64,000 nucleotides of DNA from Varibaculum cambriense (GTDB taxonomy: Bacteria > Actinomycetota > Actinomycetes > Actinomycetales > Actinomycetaceae). Every line of letters begins with the position of its first letter. Position 1 is the first letter of the stretch. The notes under the pieces are model-generated. The model was not told the DNA's origin and searched no databases. It saw only the letters and a program-made list of their open reading frames with translations. Below, in pieces: positions 7,754 through 16,615 of this stretch. The position numbers and the translations under genes were made by a program. The stretch lies in assembly GCF_002848005.1 (NCBI RefSeq), contig NZ_PKHX01000001.1:196791-260790 (forward strand). Reading direction: 5' to 3'.

Positions 7754-10123
7754 ATGGCAGACAACCTTACCCATTCTTTAGGTTCATTTACTCGTTCTAT
7801 TTCTGGACGCCGCGCCGAAGACTCTACTCCGATGGAGTTTTGGACGGGAATGTCGCAAGCGATCGTAGAGCGGATCGCAGAAAACTGGGAAGCAACTACC
7901 GAAAAGTATGCGGCAGGACGGCAAGAGCATTACTTTTCGGCCGAATTTCTGATGGGCAGAGCTCTGCTTAATAACCTGGATAACCTAGGACTCTTAGAAC
8001 AGGCCAAAGAGGCTACTAACGCCTTAGGCATGAATCTGACCGACGTTCTCGAGGCCGAGCACGATGCCTCCCTCGGTAACGGGGGTCTAGGGCGATTAGC
8101 TGCCTGTTTCCTAGATTCTTGCGCCACCATGAACCTACCGGTGCGCGGATATGGAATCTTGTACCGTTACGGACTATTTAAACAAGCTTTCGAAAACGGT
8201 AACCAGCGTGAACATCCGGATCCCTGGATGGAGGAAGGCTATCCCTTCGTCATTCGCCGCGAGGAACAGCCCCGCTTTGTGCACTTCGCGGATATGGAGG
8301 TGCGAGCGGTTCCCTACGATATGCCAATTACTGGATACGGTACCGATAACGTAAATAATCTGCGGCTATGGAAGTCAGAACCGATTGAAGAGTTCGACTA
8401 TGAGGCTTTCAACTCGCAGCGTTTCACCGATGCGATTATTGAGCGGGAACGGGTTGCAGACCTTTGCCGGGTGCTTTATCCCAATGACACTACTTTTGAG
8501 GGCAAAGTATTGCGGGTACGCCAACAATACTTCTTCGTATCTGCCTCCCTGCAGGACATGGTAGAGAACTACATTAAGCATCATGGCGATGACCTGCGCG
8601 ATTTCGCAAAATACAATTGCATTCAGCTAAATGACACCCACCCGGTATTGGCGATTCCGGAACTGATGCGGATTCTGCTCGATGACCACGGGATGGACTG
8701 GGAAGATGCCTGGCAGATCGTGCAGAACACTTTCGCTTACACCAACCATACGGTGCTCGCGGAAGCTCTAGAAACTTGGGAATACGCCATTTTCCAGCGA
8801 CTATTCCCCCGGATTTTGGAAATCGTGGCGGAAATCGATCGTCGTTTCCGCATGGAGCTGGAGGCGTTGGGCTTTGACGCTGCCCGGATTGACTATATGT
8901 CGCCGATTCATGGCGGACGGATCCATATGGCCTGGATCGCCTGCTACGCGGCGTTTTCGATTAACGGGGTGGCTGCCCTACACACCGAGATCATTAAGCG
9001 GCAGACCCTGAAAGACTGGTACGAGATTTGGCCACAAAAGTTTAATAACAAGACTAATGGGGTTACGCCGCGGCGCTGGCTGAAACAGTGCAATCCGCGT
9101 CTAGCTAACCTGCTTACTGAGAAGCTGGGCTCGACTGATTGGGTTACCGATATGGATCAGCTCAAAACCCTGCGGCACTTGGCTGATGACTCAGATCTAA
9201 TGGCGCAGCTGCTGGGGGTAAAGGCCGATAACAAACGGGACTTTGCCCAGTGGTTGGAGCAGCGTTCTGGGGAAAAGATCGATCCGTCAGCGATTTTCGA
9301 TGTGCAAATTAAACGTTTGCACGAATACAAGCGCCAGCTGCTAAATGCACTGTACATTTTGGATCTCTATTTCCGGATCAAAGAGAATCCGCAAAAGCCG
9401 TGGCCGCATCGGGTATTTATTTTCGGAGCAAAAGCGGCACCGGGTTATGTACGCGCCAAGGCAATCATTAAACTGATTAACACTATCGGGGAGCTGATTG
9501 CCGGAGACCCCGAGGTTTCTAAGATTATCCAAGTGGTATTCGTTGAGAACTACAACGTTTCCCCGGCGGAACATATTATTCCCGCTGCCGATATTCACGA
9601 ACAGATCTCTACTGCTGGTAAAGAGGCGTCGGGAACTTCGAATATGAAGTTCATGATGAACGGCGCCCTATGTCTGGGTACTTTAGACGGTGCCAATGTG
9701 GAGATTGTGGATTCTGTGGGAGAAGAAAACGCCTACATTTTCGGCGCCAAAGAAGAAGAACTTCCAGAGTTGCGGCGCGCTTACGATCCGCGAAAGCTAT
9801 ATGAGACCGTGCCGGGACTTAAACGTACCTTGGATGCGTTTGTTGATGGCACCTTAGATGATGGTGGTACCGGTCTGTTCCATGATCTGCTGGGTTCGCT
9901 GCTCGATTCTAACGGTTACGAACCGGCTGACGTGTATTACGTACTCGGTGATTTCGCTGATTATCGGGAAGTGCGTGATCGCGCTGCTCTCGAATACGCT
10001 GACCAAATTGAATGGGCACGTAAATGCTGGATCAACATCTGTGAGTCCGGGCGCTTCAGCGCTGATCGCACTATCAGTGACTACGCTGAACAGGTATGGA
10101 AGCTGGAGAGCCAAAAAATCTAG
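7754..10123 (+). CDS. glgP: Glycogen/maltodextrin phosphorylase
   Basis: This PLP-dependent phosphorylase releases glucose-1-phosphate from alpha-1,4-glucan ends. It has 789 residues, close to the usual length of about 800. The PLP-lysine signature EASGTSNMKF lies near residues 624-633. Other strong family blocks are FSAEFLMGRALLNNL, SLGNGGLGRLAACFLDS, NDTHPVLAIPELMR, NKTNGVTPRRWL and KRLHEYKRQLLNALY. ATG 7754 is chosen over the TTG at 7748 because AAGGAG is then seven bases away. It is followed by a strong terminator. With the GH13 enzyme upstream and glgX at 42361 it forms the catabolic arm of glycogen use. Confidence 0.96.
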   Translation: MADNLTHSLGSFTRSISGRRAEDSTPMEFWTGMSQAIVERIAENWEATTEKYAAGRQEHYFSAEFLMGRALLNNLDNLGLLEQAKEATNALGMNLTDVLEAEHDASLGNGGLGRLAACFLDSCATMNLPVRGYGILYRYGLFKQAFENGNQREHPDPWMEEGYPFVIRREEQPRFVHFADMEVRAVPYDMPITGYGTDNVNNLRLWKSEPIEEFDYEAFNSQRFTDAIIERERVADLCRVLYPNDTTFEGKVLRVRQQYFFVSASLQDMVENYIKHHGDDLRDFAKYNCIQLNDTHPVLAIPELMRILLDDHGMDWEDAWQIVQNTFAYTNHTVLAEALETWEYAIFQRLFPRILEIVAEIDRRFRMELEALGFDAARIDYMSPIHGGRIHMAWIACYAAFSINGVAALHTEIIKRQTLKDWYEIWPQKFNNKTNGVTPRRWLKQCNPRLANLLTEKLGSTDWVTDMDQLKTLRHLADDSDLMAQLLGVKADNKRDFAQWLEQRSGEKIDPSAIFDVQIKRLHEYKRQLLNALYILDLYFRIKENPQKPWPHRVFIFGAKAAPGYVRAKAIIKLINTIGELIAGDPEVSKIIQVVFVENYNVSPAEHIIPAADIHEQISTAGKEASGTSNMKFMMNGALCLGTLDGANVEIVDSVGEENAYIFGAKEEELPELRRAYDPRKLYETVPGLKRTLDAFVDGTLDDGGTGLFHDLLGSLLDSNGYEPADVYYVLGDFADYREVRDRAALEYADQIEWARKCWINICESGRFSADRTISDYAEQVWKLESQKI

Positions 10124-10225
10124 TTCCACCGCCAGGTGATTGCCGGGTTTCGTTAACGATTACTCCCGAGAGTGCCGGGAAGCCTGCGGGAATCCTAGGA
10201 AGAAATCACAAGTAAAAATACTGCC

Positions 10226-10264
10226 TGCGGGTGGGGAAGCTACTTCCCCACCCGCAATATTTTT
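10226..10264 (+). terminator. Rho-independent terminator after glgP
   Basis: A perfect 14-bp stem, TGCGGGTGGGGAAG at 10226-10239 and its complement at 10243-10256, has a three-base loop (CTA) and is followed by a T-rich run. Confidence 0.9.
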
Positions 10265-10338
10265 TACTATCGCGATCATGAATTTTACGGTTAACGCGCG
10301 CCGTAGTCACGAGCGTGGGTCAGCGTGAGAAAATAACA

Positions 10339-10372
10339 ATGACTTGAGCTAAGCCAACTATGACTTAAGCTA
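10339..10372. promoter_or_regulatory. Paired 13-bp direct repeat upstream of nagB
   Basis: ATGACTTGAGCTA (10339-10351) and ATGACTTAAGCTA (10360-10372) differ at one base and start 21 bp apart, two helical turns. They lie 37 bases before nagB. The spacing fits an operator for a dimeric regulator. The sequence does not resemble the DasR palindrome. The regulator is unknown. Confidence 0.45.
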
Positions 10373-10408
10373 GCAAAAACTGGATAATTCCTACCTAAGG
10401 AGACCTAA

Positions 10409-11194
10409 ATGCGAATTGCGATTACTCCCACTGCGGAAGCTGGATCGAAACTGGCAGCAAAACTGCTTGTCCCCCAAGTAAAACCCGGTTTTCGGCTGGG
10501 CTTAGCTACCGGTTCCACCCCCGAAGGACTCTACGCCGAGCTGCGTAAAGCCCACGCCGAAACAGATTTCACTTTAGAGCACTGCACCGGGTGGGCATTA
10601 GACGAATACGTAGGGATCGCCCCTGACCATCCAGAGCGTTATCGCAATGTGCTTCGCCGCGAATTGGTTGGCGAGGAAAAAACCGGACTCAAAGACGAAA
10701 ACCTCAATACCCCCGATGGGCTCTCTCCCGACCCGGAAGAATCAGCTCGCCGCTACGAGGAAGCGATTACCTCCGGCGTTGACCTGCAAATTCTAGGTAT
10801 CGGCGCCGATGGCCATATTGGTTTCAATGAACCCTCTGGCTGCCTAGTCAACCCCACCAATGTGGTTACTTTAGCTCCCCGCACGATCAGCGATAATGCC
10901 CGTTTCTTTGATGGAGAGGAAGCAAAAGTTCCACGCCGAGCCATTACCCAGGGCCTGGCAACAATTATGCGCTCGCGCCAAGCGATCTTGCTGGCCTTTG
11001 GGGAACAAAAGGCTGACGCGGTGGCAGGCACGGTAGAGGGCGCGGTTAGTGCTTTTTGCCCGGCCTCGATCCTGCAATACCACCTGGACGTAGTGGTGAT
11101 TGTAGATAATGCTGCCGCTAGCAAACTAAAGCTGGCCGACTATTATCGGGAAACTTGGCAGGCCAAATACCCCGATATTCCGCTAGACGCCTAA
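10409..11194 (+). CDS. nagB: Glucosamine-6-phosphate deaminase
   Basis: NagB converts glucosamine-6-phosphate to fructose-6-phosphate and ammonia, feeding amino sugars into glycolysis. The protein has 261 residues, the usual length. Recognisable blocks are GLATGSTPEGLY (31-42), the catalytic region LDEYVG (64-69) and ILGIGADGHIGFNEP, which holds the ring-opening site. AAGGAG lies upstream of ATG 10409. The gene stands alone between two terminators; nagA and a sugar transporter are not in the window. Confidence 0.95.
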   Translation: MRIAITPTAEAGSKLAAKLLVPQVKPGFRLGLATGSTPEGLYAELRKAHAETDFTLEHCTGWALDEYVGIAPDHPERYRNVLRRELVGEEKTGLKDENLNTPDGLSPDPEESARRYEEAITSGVDLQILGIGADGHIGFNEPSGCLVNPTNVVTLAPRTISDNARFFDGEEAKVPRRAITQGLATIMRSRQAILLAFGEQKADAVAGTVEGAVSAFCPASILQYHLDVVVIVDNAAASKLKLADYYRETWQAKYPDIPLDA

Positions 11195-11209
11195 AGAAAA
11201 TTCTCGTAG

Positions 11210-11256
11210 CTGCCCAAAACTTAGACCTAGCCTTGTCTAAGTTTTGGGCAGTTTTT
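11210..11256 (+). terminator. Rho-independent terminator after nagB
   Basis: A 17-bp perfect stem (11210-11226 with 11235-11251), an eight-base loop and TTTTT at 11252-11256. Its T-tract overlaps the candidate -35 of the ddh promoter. Confidence 0.92.
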
Positions 11257-11290
11257 ACATGGAGCTAATCCCAGATTGTAATATCTGGCT
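11254..11290 (+). promoter_or_regulatory. ddh promoter, apparently leaderless, with operator-like palindrome
   Basis: TTTACA (11254-11259), a 17-base spacer and TGTAAT (11277-11282) form a good sigma-70-type promoter. The expected start, about seven bases after the -10, falls at 11289-11291, and the ATG is at 11291 with no ribosome binding site. The -10 is framed by CCAGAT (11271-11276) and ATCTGG (11283-11288), a perfect 6-bp inverted repeat. Confidence 0.6.
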
Positions 11291-12265
11291 ATGACGATAA
11301 AAGTTGCAATCAATGGATATGGCAATCTGGGACGGGCAGTAGAAAGAGCCGTCAACGCCGCGGGCGATATGGAAGCGGTGGCGGTGTTTACTCGCCGCGA
11401 TCCGAAGAGTCTAAAAACCGCCGGTACCCCGGTTTACCCTCTAAGCCAGATGGCTGATTTTAAGGGAAAAGTTGACGTATGTATTTGCTGCGGAGGCAGC
11501 GCTACAGACCTGCGTACCCAGGGACCTGCCGCCGTCGCCTACTTCAATACGGTAGATTCGTTTGACACCCATGCCGATATTCCTGCCTACTTTGCGGATA
11601 TGGATGCCGCGGCCAAGAAAGCGGGACATGCTGCTCTGATTTCCACCGGATGGGATCCCGGTCTGTTCTCGATTGCCCGGACTCTCACCGAGGCGGTGCT
11701 TCCGGATGGCTATACCCAGACTTTTTGGGGACGCGGGGTTTCTCAAGGTCACTCGGATGCGATTCGCCGGATCGAAGGGGTGGAGGGCGCAGTGCAGTAC
11801 ACCGTCCCCAACCCCGAGGCGATGCGGGCGGTAGAAAGCGGCGAAAATCCCCAGCTGACCACTGCGGATAAACATACTCGTCTCTGCTACGTAGTGGCTG
11901 CTTCCGGAGCCGATAAAGAGCGGATTACCCGCGAAATCAAGGAAATGCCTAAATATTTTGCGGACTATGAAACCACCGTTAACTTTATTTCTGCCGAGGA
12001 ACTGGCGCGTGATCACGCCGGGATGCCTCATGGCGGGGAGGTAATTCGGGTAGGACATACCCGCGAGGGAATCAAACACTTGGCACGTTTCCAGCTACAA
12101 CTGGACTCCAACCCCGATTTCACCGGCTCGATGGTGGCCGCTAGCGCTCGCGCCCTCGTTCGTCTGCACGAACATGGTCATCGCGGAGCGGCCAGCGTCC
12201 TGGATCTACCTCCTGCCTGGTATTCTCCGTCCTCCCCTCAGCAGCTACGTGCCCAACTGCTATAG
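11291..12265 (+). CDS. ddh: meso-diaminopimelate D-dehydrogenase
   Basis: This NADPH-dependent enzyme makes meso-diaminopimelate from tetrahydrodipicolinate in one step, serving lysine and, where used, peptidoglycan synthesis. The 324-residue protein starts with a Rossmann motif (GYGNLGRAVE, 9-18). It carries blocks typical of Ddh such as STGWDPGLFSI and GRGVSQGHSDAIRRIEGV. Family members are about 320-326 residues long. The ATG has no Shine-Dalgarno sequence but fits a leaderless transcript. The dap genes of the longer pathway are not in the window, so it is unknown whether this is the only route. Confidence 0.94.
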   Translation: MTIKVAINGYGNLGRAVERAVNAAGDMEAVAVFTRRDPKSLKTAGTPVYPLSQMADFKGKVDVCICCGGSATDLRTQGPAAVAYFNTVDSFDTHADIPAYFADMDAAAKKAGHAALISTGWDPGLFSIARTLTEAVLPDGYTQTFWGRGVSQGHSDAIRRIEGVEGAVQYTVPNPEAMRAVESGENPQLTTADKHTRLCYVVAASGADKERITREIKEMPKYFADYETTVNFISAEELARDHAGMPHGGEVIRVGHTREGIKHLARFQLQLDSNPDFTGSMVAASARALVRLHEHGHRGAASVLDLPPAWYSPSSPQQLRAQLL

Positions 12266-12352
12266 CTAGTTCCTTTATCTACAAATCGAAACCCATTAGC
12301 GGGAACAGCTTGGGGTTCGCAAAGCTTTAGCCTCCGGGGTGGAACCGATAGC

Positions 12353-12392
12353 TAAAGGGGCTGAGGAATAACCATATTCCTCAGCCCCTTTA
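12353..12392. terminator. Symmetrical hairpin between convergent ddh and DUF1540 genes
   Basis: A 17-bp perfect stem, 12353-12369 with 12376-12392, and a six-base loop. The arms begin TAAAGGGG and end CCCCTTTA, so it could stop transcription from both sides, although the T-tracts are short. Confidence 0.7.
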
Positions 12393-12453
12393 AGCTGTAA
12401 TCCTTACCATTTAGCTAAGGATCCGGGTTCTTAGCTGCTGCCCACCTGCTTAC

Positions 12454-12714
12454 CTAGGCGGTAGCAAAGGTAAGGCATTTTTCATCGTCGCCTACTTTGA
12501 CGGAATCAGCTTGGCAGAGCAGGTGCTGGTTAAATTTGCAGTCTGCAAGCTGGCAAGCCCCAACCTGGGAATTAACTTTTCCTAGTCCGCCCTTCTCGTC
12601 GAGGGCAATAAAGGTTGCGCATCCACCTTTTGCGATGGTTACCGCGTAAGCGTTGCAACCATTGTCGTTGAAGGCACAATCACTAGCTGAACAATTCACT
12701 CCTGGCATTGCCAT
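12454..12714 (-). CDS. DUF1540 double-repeat cysteine protein
   Basis: This 86-residue protein consists of two copies of a DUF1540-like unit. Cys 8, 13, 20 and 32 form C-x4-C-x6-C-x11-C and Cys 54, 59, 67 and 80 form C-x4-C-x7-C-x12-C. Each unit continues after its third Cys with xAxxV and ends in C-x-T-F. The four-cysteine spacing suggests metal binding, which is inference; the family has no firm function. AAAGGAGGA lies six to seven bases before ATG 12714. An AT-rich spacer of about 220 bases separates it from dnaG upstream, so it probably has its own promoter. Confidence 0.75.
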   Translation of the reverse strand: MAMPGVNCSASDCAFNDNGCNAYAVTIAKGGCATFIALDEKGGLGKVNSQVGACQLADCKFNQHLLCQADSVKVGDDEKCLTFATA

Positions 12715-12933
12715 TTGTGTTCCTCCTTTGAAGTTTTTATAAAGACAGTTTCAATCTACAAAGAGAATCAGCGAAGTAAAAGTAATTAATTTTCGAAATG
12801 TCACCCCTATAAATAAAAGCACATAACTGCTGGTAAAAAGGCTCTTATCTTCTAATAAATGAAATAGTATTCCCTAAATTTAAATAGCAATAGTGTCATT
12901 ACTTAAATTAGTATTGCGTACCTAAGTTGTTTC
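12715..12933. other. AT-rich spacer between dnaG and DUF1540
   Basis: The spacer is much richer in A and T than its surroundings and carries several TATAAA/TAAATA-like strings on both strands. I could not match a -35/-10 pair confidently. No gene or RNA is visible. Confidence 0.4.
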
Positions 12934-14955
12934 TTATTTAGATTCTTGCAGGTTACGGCGGGTATTCTCCAGGTTCATTAAGGTAGAAAAAATCTGTTGG
13001 TATTGCTCATCTTGAGGGTCACAGCGTTGCAATCGCGCCTTCATCTCCGCTATTTGGCGGGAGAGATCACCGCGGATCATCGCTCCCCACATCCCCCGGG
13101 CATAGTCATTTAGACGCGCGGGATCATCTTGCGGAAGCGGGGAAACTACTAGCGCCGATACTAAACTTTGCAGTTGCGGAGAGATATTCGATCCTACAAG
13201 TTCCACCCACCGTTTATTCGCTAGCAGGATTGCGCGTTTCCCTTTGACCCCCAGCTCGTCCTCGGCACCCCGCCACAGCTCTGCGTATTTATCTAATCCC
13301 CCCAGGGAAGAAACCGCCGAAAATAGGGCACTAAACATGGGAACCCGGAAAGCTTCAGGAGCAACCTGTTCCACCCCGATCCCAAATAGACTCGCTGGCA
13401 ACTGCAGTAGGCATTCCAGAGCTTGCCGTTCTAGGTTGACTACTGGATCGGAGCTATCTGGCAAAGTAATGGCCGCGGGCGCAGCGGGCGCGGCCGAGCT
13501 TCCCCCCTGTCCAGCTCCGGTGGCTGCTCTGGACGTATAGGGGCTGGCTGCCGGAATATTTCCTGATCCGGGAGCGGATCGGGTTTGCGCCCGGGAGGCG
13601 TTATGCACTACCTGGCGTACCTCATCTTCCGGCATCCCCACCCAACCGGCGAGGCGGCGAGTATATTCCGAACGGAGTGCCACATCCCTAATCCGTGACA
13701 CCACCGGGGCGGCGGCGCGCAAACCGTTTACTCGCCCTTCGGAAGTATCCAAGTTATAAGCTTTGAGGATAGTGCGTAAAACAAACTCAAAAAGGGGACG
13801 CCGCGAATCTACCAGTGCCCGCACCGCAGTGGCTCCCTGGGTTTGCCACAAATCGCAAGGATCTTTCCCCGAGGGCTCAACCGCCACGAAAGTTTGGGAA
13901 GCGAAAGCCTGATCTTCCCCGAAGGCGTGCAGTGCCGCTTTTTGTCCGGCCTCATCACCATCGAAAGTAAATATTACTTCCCCGCCACGTGCCTTCCCCG
14001 AAGATAGCAACACCCCGGCTGCCGGATCAGCATTATCACCGAGGAGGCGACGGACAATCTGTACGTGATCGGAACCAAAAGCAGTACCGCAGGTAGCAAC
14101 CGCGCATTCCACCCCCGCCAGGTGGGCAGCCATCACATCGGTATAGCCCTCCACCACCACGATGCGGCGCTGCCGGCTGATCGCCTTTTTAGCCATATCG
14201 ATCCCGTACAGCACCTTGGATTTCTTATAGACCGCAGTTTCGGGAGTGTTCAGATACTTCGGTCCTTTATCATCCTCACCTAGCCGGCGTGCCCCAAAAC
14301 CTACTATTTCTCCCGTCAGATTAGATATGGGCCAAATGAGCCGCCCGCGAAAACGATCATAGGGGCCGCGTTGTCCCCGAGAAAACAGCCCCGATGCCGC
14401 CAATTCCGGCTCGGTAAATCCCCGTTTACGCAGATAAGAAAGCAAAGCATCCCAGGAGGCAGGAGCGTATCCCAATGAGAACTTGGCCGCGACCTCGGCA
14501 TCGAAACCGCGAGCGCTCAAAAATTTTTGTGCTCCGATAGCTTCTTTACTTCCCAGTTGGGAACGGAAAAATTGGGCGGCGTTGCGATTGGCTTCCAGGA
14601 TCCGCGCCCGGGAAACCCGGTTCGGATCTTTCCTGTCCCCACCCCCACTTTCTTCGTAATGCAAGGTGACGCCGGTTTTATCCGCTAGATATTGCACCGC
14701 TTCGGCGAAAGAAAGGTGATGGATATTTTCAACAAACTTGATCACGTCCCCACCTTCACCGCATCCAAAGCAGTGATAATAGCCTTGCGCGGGGCGCACA
14801 TGGAACGAGGGGGTGCGTTCATCATGGAAGGGACAAAGTCCTTTTAGAGCACCGACTCCGGCGGGGCGCAAAGCCACCTGTTCGCCCACGATTTCATCAA
14901 TCCGGGCACGCTCACGTACCTGATCGATATCTTCGCGTCGAATTAACCCAGCCAT
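12934..14955 (-). CDS. dnaG: DNA primase
   Basis: The replicative primase makes RNA primers at the replication fork. The 673-residue protein has an N-terminal zinc finger (C41, H44, C62, C65 in CPFH and CFGC), a TOPRIM core with VVVEGYTDVMAAH near 265 and FTFDGDEAG near 328, and a C-terminal region expected to bind DnaB helicase. A short insertion rich in Ala/Gly/Ser before the FTFDGDEAG strand (DPAAGVLLSSGKARGG) is noted. A Pro/Ala/Gly-rich linker around 470-500 precedes the C-terminal domain. It lies downstream of dgt, dusB and glyS on the same strand, separated by two + strand genes. Confidence 0.96.
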   Translation of the reverse strand: MAGLIRREDIDQVRERARIDEIVGEQVALRPAGVGALKGLCPFHDERTPSFHVRPAQGYYHCFGCGEGGDVIKFVENIHHLSFAEAVQYLADKTGVTLHYEESGGGDRKDPNRVSRARILEANRNAAQFFRSQLGSKEAIGAQKFLSARGFDAEVAAKFSLGYAPASWDALLSYLRKRGFTEPELAASGLFSRGQRGPYDRFRGRLIWPISNLTGEIVGFGARRLGEDDKGPKYLNTPETAVYKKSKVLYGIDMAKKAISRQRRIVVVEGYTDVMAAHLAGVECAVATCGTAFGSDHVQIVRRLLGDNADPAAGVLLSSGKARGGEVIFTFDGDEAGQKAALHAFGEDQAFASQTFVAVEPSGKDPCDLWQTQGATAVRALVDSRRPLFEFVLRTILKAYNLDTSEGRVNGLRAAAPVVSRIRDVALRSEYTRRLAGWVGMPEDEVRQVVHNASRAQTRSAPGSGNIPAASPYTSRAATGAGQGGSSAAPAAPAAITLPDSSDPVVNLERQALECLLQLPASLFGIGVEQVAPEAFRVPMFSALFSAVSSLGGLDKYAELWRGAEDELGVKGKRAILLANKRWVELVGSNISPQLQSLVSALVVSPLPQDDPARLNDYARGMWGAMIRGDLSRQIAEMKARLQRCDPQDEQYQQIFSTLMNLENTRRNLQESK

Positions 14956-15364
14956 GTCTTAATCATAGGCGAGGGCGCGCGGGGGCACCTATACTTGCTT
15001 GCTTATCCACAGGATTTTTGTCAAATAGCTCCGACAGTCTTCCTAGAGGTACCTGCAGATTAAATAAAATACATTTTATAAGGTATAAAAAATAACCGTT
15101 TTATCCATTTTTATTATTACTTAACCGTAGATTTTTTATAAAATAACTCCCAGTTACCAGGGAGCTATCCTTTAATGATTGGTTATTTTTCAACCACTTT
15201 TAAGTAGCTACTTTCCAGGGAATGTATCACAACTCAGATATAAAAATAGCCCCCACGAGTTGGACCTCCATACTATTGTGACGGTAGAAGCGGCGTTTAG
15301 GTAAAACCCTAATCATGCTGTTTTCAATAATCAGAGTTCCCCGAGCAGAAAGTAAGAATCAACG
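14956..15364. other. 409-base AT-rich intergenic region with a DnaA box
   Basis: The region contains a perfect DnaA box, TTATCCACA, at 15003-15011, 48 bases upstream of dnaG. The rest (15050-15260) is AT-rich with runs such as TTTTATTATTA. CTCCC...GGGAG at 15147-15164 could form a small hairpin. No gene is visible and only one box is seen, so it is not an origin. Confidence 0.5.
15003..15011 (+). promoter_or_regulatory. Consensus DnaA box upstream of dnaG
   Basis: TTATCCACA matches the high-affinity DnaA box exactly and sits in the dnaG upstream region. Control of dnaG by DnaA is inference. Confidence 0.5.
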
Positions 15365-16060
15365 ATGATTCCTCCGAACACTCCCCCGCATACTCCGCAG
15401 GGCGATCAGCCCTCGCAACCTCCACGTCCCCCGCAGCCTCCCCAGGGGCACCAACCGCCACCGCCTCCGGCTGGGTATCAACCCTCACCGGGGTACCAGC
15501 CTCCGCAGGGATTCCAGCCTCCGCAGCCTCCACAACCTTACAGCGACGCACAACCGGCACAACCTTGTCAAGAATCGCAACCCTCAGAGCCCCAGCCAGC
15601 CAAGCAAGTTTCCCAGTCGTTGCAGAGCTTGAGAAACGCGCGATCTTCCCTACCTGATTTTTCTCTTAAGAACTTGAGTAATAGCCAGAGTAAACCGTCT
15701 CCAGCAGCAGCTATATCGAAGTTATTTGATAAGAGCCAAGAGGAATATCCGCTTACACCGCTGGACTTACTCAAACTCGCCGGGAGAAACCTATTTGCAG
15801 GACTACCTGGGTGGGGAGGCTTTCTCTTCGGCCTAATCTCATATTACTTTGAGGAGAATTACTCTTCCACAATATTTGTTGTTCCCGTGATTCATATTCG
15901 CTGGACAACAGTTTTTATGGTTGGCGGGATACTATATGCGCTTTTCTACCTGCTCGCACCTTATATAGCGGCAATACTCTCTGACAATCCCCGTAAAACA
16001 CTCTACGAAATAGCACACGATATATCGGACGATGACGGATCAGAAAAAGAAGAAAAATAA
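15365..16060 (+). CDS. Proline-rich membrane protein of unknown function
   Basis: I do not recognise this 231-residue protein. Residues 1-80 are dominated by Pro, Gln and Gly (PPQPPQG-type repeats). Residues 80-135 are polar and probably disordered. Two hydrophobic segments near 145-165 and 180-205 suggest membrane anchoring, and the C-terminus is acidic. The membrane part is more AT-rich in codon choice than the neighbouring housekeeping genes. It is followed after 36 bases by another unknown membrane-linked gene, suggesting a two-gene unit. The start ATG has only a weak AAAGTAAG upstream. Confidence 0.6.
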   Translation: MIPPNTPPHTPQGDQPSQPPRPPQPPQGHQPPPPPAGYQPSPGYQPPQGFQPPQPPQPYSDAQPAQPCQESQPSEPQPAKQVSQSLQSLRNARSSLPDFSLKNLSNSQSKPSPAAAISKLFDKSQEEYPLTPLDLLKLAGRNLFAGLPGWGGFLFGLISYYFEENYSSTIFVVPVIHIRWTTVFMVGGILYALFYLLAPYIAAILSDNPRKTLYEIAHDISDDDGSEKEEK

Positions 16061-16096
16061 TCCTATTAAATTTATTTAAATAAAAAGATAAAAATA

Positions 16097-16615
16097 ATGG
16101 GTACTATTATATTCATTACAATTCTTGTCTTATTAGCCTATCTCTGGATGAAGTTCAAACAGTTTGCTTGGAGAGGGATAAACCGTAAAGTTCTTCAGGG
16201 TGCTGAATATGGATTACAGAACGACCTCGTGGGAAAAACCTTTCATTACCCCTGCACGGCAAGACCGGAGATAATCCGCGAACTCTCTCAGAATCTACCT
16301 GAACCACATTTAATGATTATTGACGAAGATGAAGCTGGATTTACCATCGGCTACAAACCTGGTCATTATGGCTCGATTCTAGGAGGAATGTCCTCAATAG
16401 CTAACGACTGGGCAGCGGGCACCTACAACTTTACTGCCCGCCTGGACTACCCCGGCTCTATAGCCGATCCCGGGGCTGTGATTTTTAAGTTCGATACTTG
16501 GAAAGAATCCGATGGAGTTTGCCAAGAAGTGTTCACCATGAAGAAACTGAAAGAATGGGTTGAAGATATGGTGGATAAAGCTAATCTGAGAAACAATCAA
16601 GAAAGCGCTAATTAA
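16097..16615 (+). CDS. Membrane-anchored protein of unknown function
   Basis: The 172-residue product begins with one hydrophobic helix (IIFITILVLLAYLWM, residues 4-18) followed by basic residues, consistent with a signal anchor. The rest is a soluble alpha/beta-looking domain with no motif I recognise. It lies just downstream of the proline-rich membrane protein on the same strand and shares its AT-rich composition, so the two may function together. It converges on dgt. Confidence 0.55.
   Translation: MGTIIFITILVLLAYLWMKFKQFAWRGINRKVLQGAEYGLQNDLVGKTFHYPCTARPEIIRELSQNLPEPHLMIIDEDEAGFTIGYKPGHYGSILGGMSSIANDWAAGTYNFTARLDYPGSIADPGAVIFKFDTWKESDGVCQEVFTMKKLKEWVEDMVDKANLRNNQESAN

Noticed and set aside
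10140..10328. Small open frame between glgP and nagB
   Set aside because: It runs through the strong terminator at 10226-10264, has no ribosome binding site and no recognisable product.
14956..15364. Possible replication origin
   Set aside because: Only one DnaA box is present, and dnaA and dnaN are absent.
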